The translations under genes and the position numbers were made by a program. Under the pieces are notes generated by a model. The model worked only from the letters and a program-made list of their open reading frames with translations. It searched no databases and was not told where the DNA came from. From Paraburkholderia sp. BCC1886 (GTDB lineage Bacteria > Pseudomonadota > Gammaproteobacteria > Burkholderiales > Burkholderiaceae), in the NCBI RefSeq assembly GCF_900996245.1, contig NZ_CAAJGK010000085.1, forward strand, positions 371,140-435,139: a DNA stretch of 64,000 bases, read 5' to 3'. Positions 60,428-64,000 of the stretch are shown here, piece by piece (position 1 is the stretch's first letter; every line of letters begins with the position of its first letter).

Positions 60428-61315
60428 GTGATTTCTGGCAAACGGGATTTCCTCGGTTATGGCGAAACAGTACCGGACGTGCGCTGGCCGCAGCGCGCAC
60501 GGGTGGCCGTTTCGTTGGTATTGAATTTCGAAGAAGGCGCGGAGTTCGCGGTCGGTGACGGCGATCTCGTGAACGAATCGGTATACGAAGTCGATGCGCT
60601 GCAGGAGGGCGTCGACCCTTGTATTCAGAGCCATTTCGAATACGGCACGCGGGCCGGTTATCGGCGCATTGCAGCGCTCCTCGCCGCCTACGATGCGCCT
60701 TGCACCGTCAGCGCCTGTGCGCGGGCGGTAGAAAGATCGCCCTGGCTGGCGCGGCATGCGGTGGCACAGGGCCATGAAATCGCCGCGCACGGCTACCGCT
60801 GGCAAAGTCACGCGGGCATGTCCGAAGCGCAGGAACGCGACGTCATCAGACGTACCGTCGCGGCTATCGAGCAGACCGTCGGCCAGCGCCCTGTCGGCTG
60901 GCACACGCGCTCGTCACCTAGCGTCAACACGCGGCGTCTGCTGATCGAGGAAGGATTTCTGTATGACAGCGATGCCTACAACGACGACATGCCGTTCACG
61001 GTTCCACAGCACCCGGGCGCCTACGTGGTGGTGCCGTACGCATTCGATACCAACGACATGCAGTTCCAGCACACCGACCGTTTCGCCACGGCCGCTTCTT
61101 TTTCCGAATACGTGTGCGACGCGTACGACTGGCTCTACAAGGAAGGCGCGGACCAGCCGCGCATGCTCTCGATCGGCCTGCACCTGCGAATGATCGGGCG
61201 GCCCGGAAGGATCGCCGCACTGGACACCATCCTGAATCATATGAAAGCCAAAGGCGGCGCATGGATCGCCACCCGAGAGCAAATCGCCCGGCATTGGCTG
61301 GACGCCATCGCGTAG
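60428..61315 (+). CDS. PuuE-type polysaccharide-deacetylase-fold amidohydrolase (allantoinase-like)
   Basis: A 295-residue NodB-fold enzyme of the PuuE group, cofactor-independent allantoinases and relatives acting on cyclic ureides. The N-terminus KRDFLGYGETVPDVRWPQRARVAVSLVLNFEEGAE matches the family, as do EIAAHGYRWQSHAG, GWHTRSSPSVNTRRLLIEEGFLYDSDAYNDDMP and LSIGLHLRMIGRPGR. I set the start at GTG 60428, preceded by AGAGG, because it begins the conserved region; GTG 60380 and 60401 lie inside the operator. With the racemase-family gene, porin and MFS carrier it suggests use of allantoin, a hydantoin or another ureide. Confidence 0.85.
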   Translation: MISGKRDFLGYGETVPDVRWPQRARVAVSLVLNFEEGAEFAVGDGDLVNESVYEVDALQEGVDPCIQSHFEYGTRAGYRRIAALLAAYDAPCTVSACARAVERSPWLARHAVAQGHEIAAHGYRWQSHAGMSEAQERDVIRRTVAAIEQTVGQRPVGWHTRSSPSVNTRRLLIEEGFLYDSDAYNDDMPFTVPQHPGAYVVVPYAFDTNDMQFQHTDRFATAASFSEYVCDAYDWLYKEGADQPRMLSIGLHLRMIGRPGRIAALDTILNHMKAKGGAWIATREQIARHWLDAIA

Positions 61316-61370
61316 TCAAAACCAATTCGCGTCAACTGTTAAACCGCAATTAAACGGCAATGGAGTAGTC

Positions 61371-62504
61371 ATGTCCAAAAAGTTAGTTTTACTGATAGGG
61401 ACGAGCTTGCTCTCGGGCGTCGCATCGGCTCAATCCAGTGTGACGCTCTATGGCGTCATCGATTCCGGCATTACCTACGTCAGCAATATCAACGGCTCGC
61501 ACGCCTTCCTCGCGACCGAAGGCGAACTGATGGGCAGCCGCTGGGGGCTCACCGGATCGGAAGATCTCGGCGGGGGATTGAAGACGATCTTCACCCTCGA
61601 AAACAACTTCAATGTCGAGAACGGCACGCTGGGGAAAGGGGGGCGCCTGTGGGGACTGCAATCTTTCGTCGGATTGTCGACGCCGGCAGCGACGGTCACG
61701 CTCGGTCGTCAGTACGATGCGATCGCCGATTACCTGGGCATGCTGTCGTCCAACAATACCTGGTCCGGCGACATGGGCGCCCATGCCGGCGATATCGACA
61801 ATCTGAGCACGTCGTTCCAGACCGATAACGCAATCAAATTCACCAGCGCGAGCTATGGCGGCTTTACCGCGGGCGGAAGCTACGGGTTCGGCAACGTGGC
61901 GGGCAGTTTCGGGCGCGACAGCCTCTGGAGCGTGGGGGCGAAATACGCAAATGGACCGCTGTATGCAGGCGTCAGTTATCTCAATGCTAAAGATCCGGCT
62001 GTGTCGGCCTATGGGGGCACCGCCGCTACCGGAGCCGATTTCGTGAATCCGGTTTCCAATCCGGTCTATGGCGGCTATGCATCGGCCGAACGCCTGAGGA
62101 TCTTCGGCGGTGGCGCAGCCTATACGCTCGGCAAGTCGACGTTCGGCTTCGTGTACACCAGCATCCGTTTCGATGGTGTTCAACAAACCGCCAGCACGCC
62201 GATGGCCGGAAACTTCAAATTTCAGGACATCGAGGTCAATTACCGCTACTGGGCGACACCGTCGCTATTGCTCGGCGCGTCCTACAACTATCTGAAAGAC
62301 GAACGGGCGCATTACAGCCAGCCGGATATTGGCGTCGATTATTATCTGTCGAAGCGTACGGATCTTTATTCCGTGCTGGTCTGGCAGCACGCATCGGGAA
62401 CGAACTCGTTCGGCGAGGCCGCGGTGGCATCGCTCAACGCGCTCTCTGCGTCGAACAGCGCCAATCAGATCGCGTTGCAAGTCGGTCTCCGTCACAAGTT
62501 CTAA
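61371..62504 (+). CDS. Gram-negative general porin (Burkholderia OpcP-like family)
   Basis: A 377-residue outer-membrane porin. The signal peptide SKKLVLLIGTSLLSGVASA is cut before QSSVTLYGVIDSGITYVSN; the barrel has GSRWGLTGSEDLGGGL, TLGRQYDAIADYLG and ends LQVGLRHKF. It belongs to the same family as the porin encoded at 18882 but differs throughout. Located 55 bp after the PuuE-type gene and before the MFS gene, it is likely the outer-membrane entry for the ureide-type substrate. GGAGTAG stands before the ATG. Confidence 0.92.
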   Translation: MSKKLVLLIGTSLLSGVASAQSSVTLYGVIDSGITYVSNINGSHAFLATEGELMGSRWGLTGSEDLGGGLKTIFTLENNFNVENGTLGKGGRLWGLQSFVGLSTPAATVTLGRQYDAIADYLGMLSSNNTWSGDMGAHAGDIDNLSTSFQTDNAIKFTSASYGGFTAGGSYGFGNVAGSFGRDSLWSVGAKYANGPLYAGVSYLNAKDPAVSAYGGTAATGADFVNPVSNPVYGGYASAERLRIFGGGAAYTLGKSTFGFVYTSIRFDGVQQTASTPMAGNFKFQDIEVNYRYWATPSLLLGASYNYLKDERAHYSQPDIGVDYYLSKRTDLYSVLVWQHASGTNSFGEAAVASLNALSASNSANQIALQVGLRHKF

Positions 62505-62569
62505 TGCAAGCCGTGTGCGAGCGGCTTGCCTGCTCGCGTCGGTCACGACATCTCTGAAGAGGTCATGCC

Positions 62570-63875
62570 ATGTCCCGCACTCCCACCGCTCCGCTGACGA
62601 GCGGCGTCGCCAGCACGTCGGCCGATCCCGCCATGTTCGAAGCCCCCAGCAACCGCACGGTGGCGTATACCGCCATCGTCGCATTCCTCTCGTGGACCTT
62701 TGCGGTCTACGATCTGATTACCTTCGGCAACCTGCTGCCGGTGATTCAGAAGTCGTTCGGCTGGTCGAATGCCACGGCGTCTTTCGTCGTCACCGCGATC
62801 TCGCTCGGCTCGCTCGTCGTGGCGCTTGCCGTCGGACCGATGATCGACCTATGGGGACGACGCAATGCGCTATTCGCCACGACGGCGGGTGCCGCGCTCA
62901 GTTCGGGGCTGGCTTCGATTGCGGCGGGCCCGCTTTCCATGATCGGCATCCGCGCGCTGTCCGGTTTCGGCATGTCGGAACAGGCAGTCAATGCGGCGTA
63001 TCTGAACGAGATGTTCGGTGCACGCAACAAGGGCGTGCTGTACGGTCTGGTACAGGCCGGCTGGCCCGCAGGCGTGATGCTTTCCGCGGCCATTGCCGGC
63101 ACGTTTACTGAATCGCTTGGATGGCGCGCGGTATTTCTGATCGGCACATTCCCGCTGATCGTCGTGTTCTTTCTCCGGATGGGCCTCAAGGAATCGCCGT
63201 ACTTTCTGAAGCTTCGACATCTGCGGCAACTCCGGCGCGAAGGGCAAGCCGACAGTGCCGAAGCGCTGGGCAAGAAGTGGTCGCTGAGCCTCGGTAGTGA
63301 CAGCAGGAACACTTACGCGGAGTTGTTCAGCCAACCGTTTCGCCAGCAATCCATTGCGCTGGGCCTCGCGTTCTTCTTCAAGATCGTTTCAGATTCGCAG
63401 ATGACCGTGCTGGCTACCAGTATCCTCGCGCAAACCAAAGGCATTGCATTGAGCGGCGCGCTGTGGACGGTGTTCATCGGCAATGCAGTCGCGATTCTGG
63501 GGTATGTCGTGCTCGGCTGGCTCGGCGACCGCATCGGGCGGCGCGAGACGGTAATCGGCGCACAGGTGCTTACCGCGGTTTGCGTGCTGCTGCTGCTTTT
63601 CGTGGCGCAGGGCTTCGTGCCGGTCGTCGTGTGCTATTCGCTGATTCTGTTCTTTGCGCAGGGCGCCGCCGCGCCTTTGTTCGCGTACATCGGGGAATCG
63701 TTTCCGACTCGCATCCGCGGCAGCGGCGCTGCGTATATCGGTGTGACGGGCCCGATTGGCGGCATTTTCGGACCGCTCGTCTATGGTCTGCTATTGAGCG
63801 CCGGCTATAGTCCGGTTCACGCGGCGGTATCGGGAGCCGTTGCGGCACTCGCGACGGCAGCCGTGCTGCTGTTAG
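62570..63875 (+). pseudogene. MFS transporter gene interrupted near its 3' end by an IS5-family element
   Basis: An MFS carrier of the sugar/aromatic-acid symporter type, about 435 residues visible. Features are YTAIVAFLSWTFAVYDLITFGNLLP in helix 1, GPMIDLWGRRNALF in the first loop, GFGMSEQAVNAAYLNEMFGARNKG, and LGDRIGRRETVIG in the second half. The native frame reaches the last helix (AAVSGAVAALATAAVLLL) and then enters the IS end at 63876. The frame stays open through the element to the window edge, so a fusion protein with a foreign tail could be made. GAGGTCATGCC precedes the ATG. It follows the porin by 65 bp. Loss of the normal C-terminus probably damages uptake. Confidence 0.8.
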
Positions 63876-64000
63876 GGAAGGTCTGCAAAAGTCCTGGCGT
63901 TGACGTAAGTGTGAACTATCCTGGAAGAGGGATAGTTAAGGGGAATGCTGATGACGCAACTGGGCCTTGGGTTGGACCTGTCAACGAAGCGCACGCGCAA
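63872..64000 (+). mobile_element. Left end of an IS5-family insertion sequence (cut by the window edge)
   Basis: The sequence switches from MFS coding to GGAAGGTCTGCAAAAGTCC at 63876, matching the GGAAGGT-type terminal repeats of the IS5 group. The preceding TTAG (63872-63875) matches the YTAR target preferred by that group and may be the target duplication; its second copy would lie beyond the window. A transposase start follows. Confidence 0.8.
63951..64000 (+). CDS. IS5-family transposase, N-terminal fragment
   Basis: Only the first 16 codons are in the window: MTQLGLGLDLSTKRTR, the characteristic N-terminus of IS5-group transposases. An ATG two codons upstream (63945) is an alternative start. 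The rest of the gene, with the DDE catalytic residues, lies to the right. Confidence 0.82.
   Translation, partial: MTQLGLGLDLSTKRTR

Overview
The window reads as chromosome of a Burkholderiaceae bacterium, most likely Paraburkholderia or a close relative. The evidence is uniformly high GC, two porins of the type common in that family (mature ends beginning QSSVTLYG or QNSVTLYG), many LysR, AraC and GntR regulators, a palindromic CTTACTTCTCTTTGC-type intergenic repeat, and an IS5-family element at the right edge. No tRNA, rRNA, CRISPR array or prophage was seen. All assignments come from reading the sequence; no database search was run.

Layout. 1-3314: end of an iron-uptake operon (TonB-dependent siderophore receptor, PiuC-type hydroxylase, PepSY membrane protein). 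3738-8723: a 1,661-residue hybrid sensor kinase with two kinase cores and three receivers. 8862-16089: nitroreductase, HiPIP, DOPA-dioxygenase-like protein, small conserved proteins, two lipoproteins. 16128-26376: an amino-acid or peptide scavenging region (M24 peptidase with an MFS carrier, porin, LysR, MHS carrier with DUF1028, Lrp regulator, and an operon of binding protein, deformylase-like protein and class IV aminotransferase). 26371-34495: pirin, two SDRs, chloroperoxidase-like hydrolase, a D-amino-acid PLP enzyme with a HAD hydrolase, LysR regulators and a second nitroreductase. 34592-36878: an ECF42-type sigma factor with two DGPF (YCII) proteins and a matching promoter. 36934-45841: DUF4337, quinone-oxidoreductase-like enzyme, AraC, AEC carrier, LysR, two acetyltransferases, MocR regulator, flavin reductase.

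45878-47344 is the most striking locus. A short, editing-domain-less second threonyl-tRNA synthetase is preceded by a promoter, a 28-codon leader peptide with six consecutive Thr codons, and alternative RNA hairpins ending in a strong terminator. Together these look like a threonine-responsive transcription attenuator, and the leader peptide may be translated from a leaderless mRNA.

47373-50563: MHYT membrane protein, TPR/glycosyltransferase-like protein, and a less GC-rich spacer with a palindromic repeat. 50564-56059: a cobalt nitrile hydratase operon in the order cobW-like GTPase, DUF1097, beta, alpha, accessory protein, CbtB, CbtA, followed by a GlxA-type regulator gene. 56463-58674: esterase, DoxX, LLM oxidoreductase. 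58852-64000: a ureide-type catabolic island (GntR regulator, Asp/Glu-racemase-family protein, PuuE-type deacetylase, porin, MFS carrier) with a clear candidate operator. Its MFS gene is interrupted near the 3' end by the IS5-family element.
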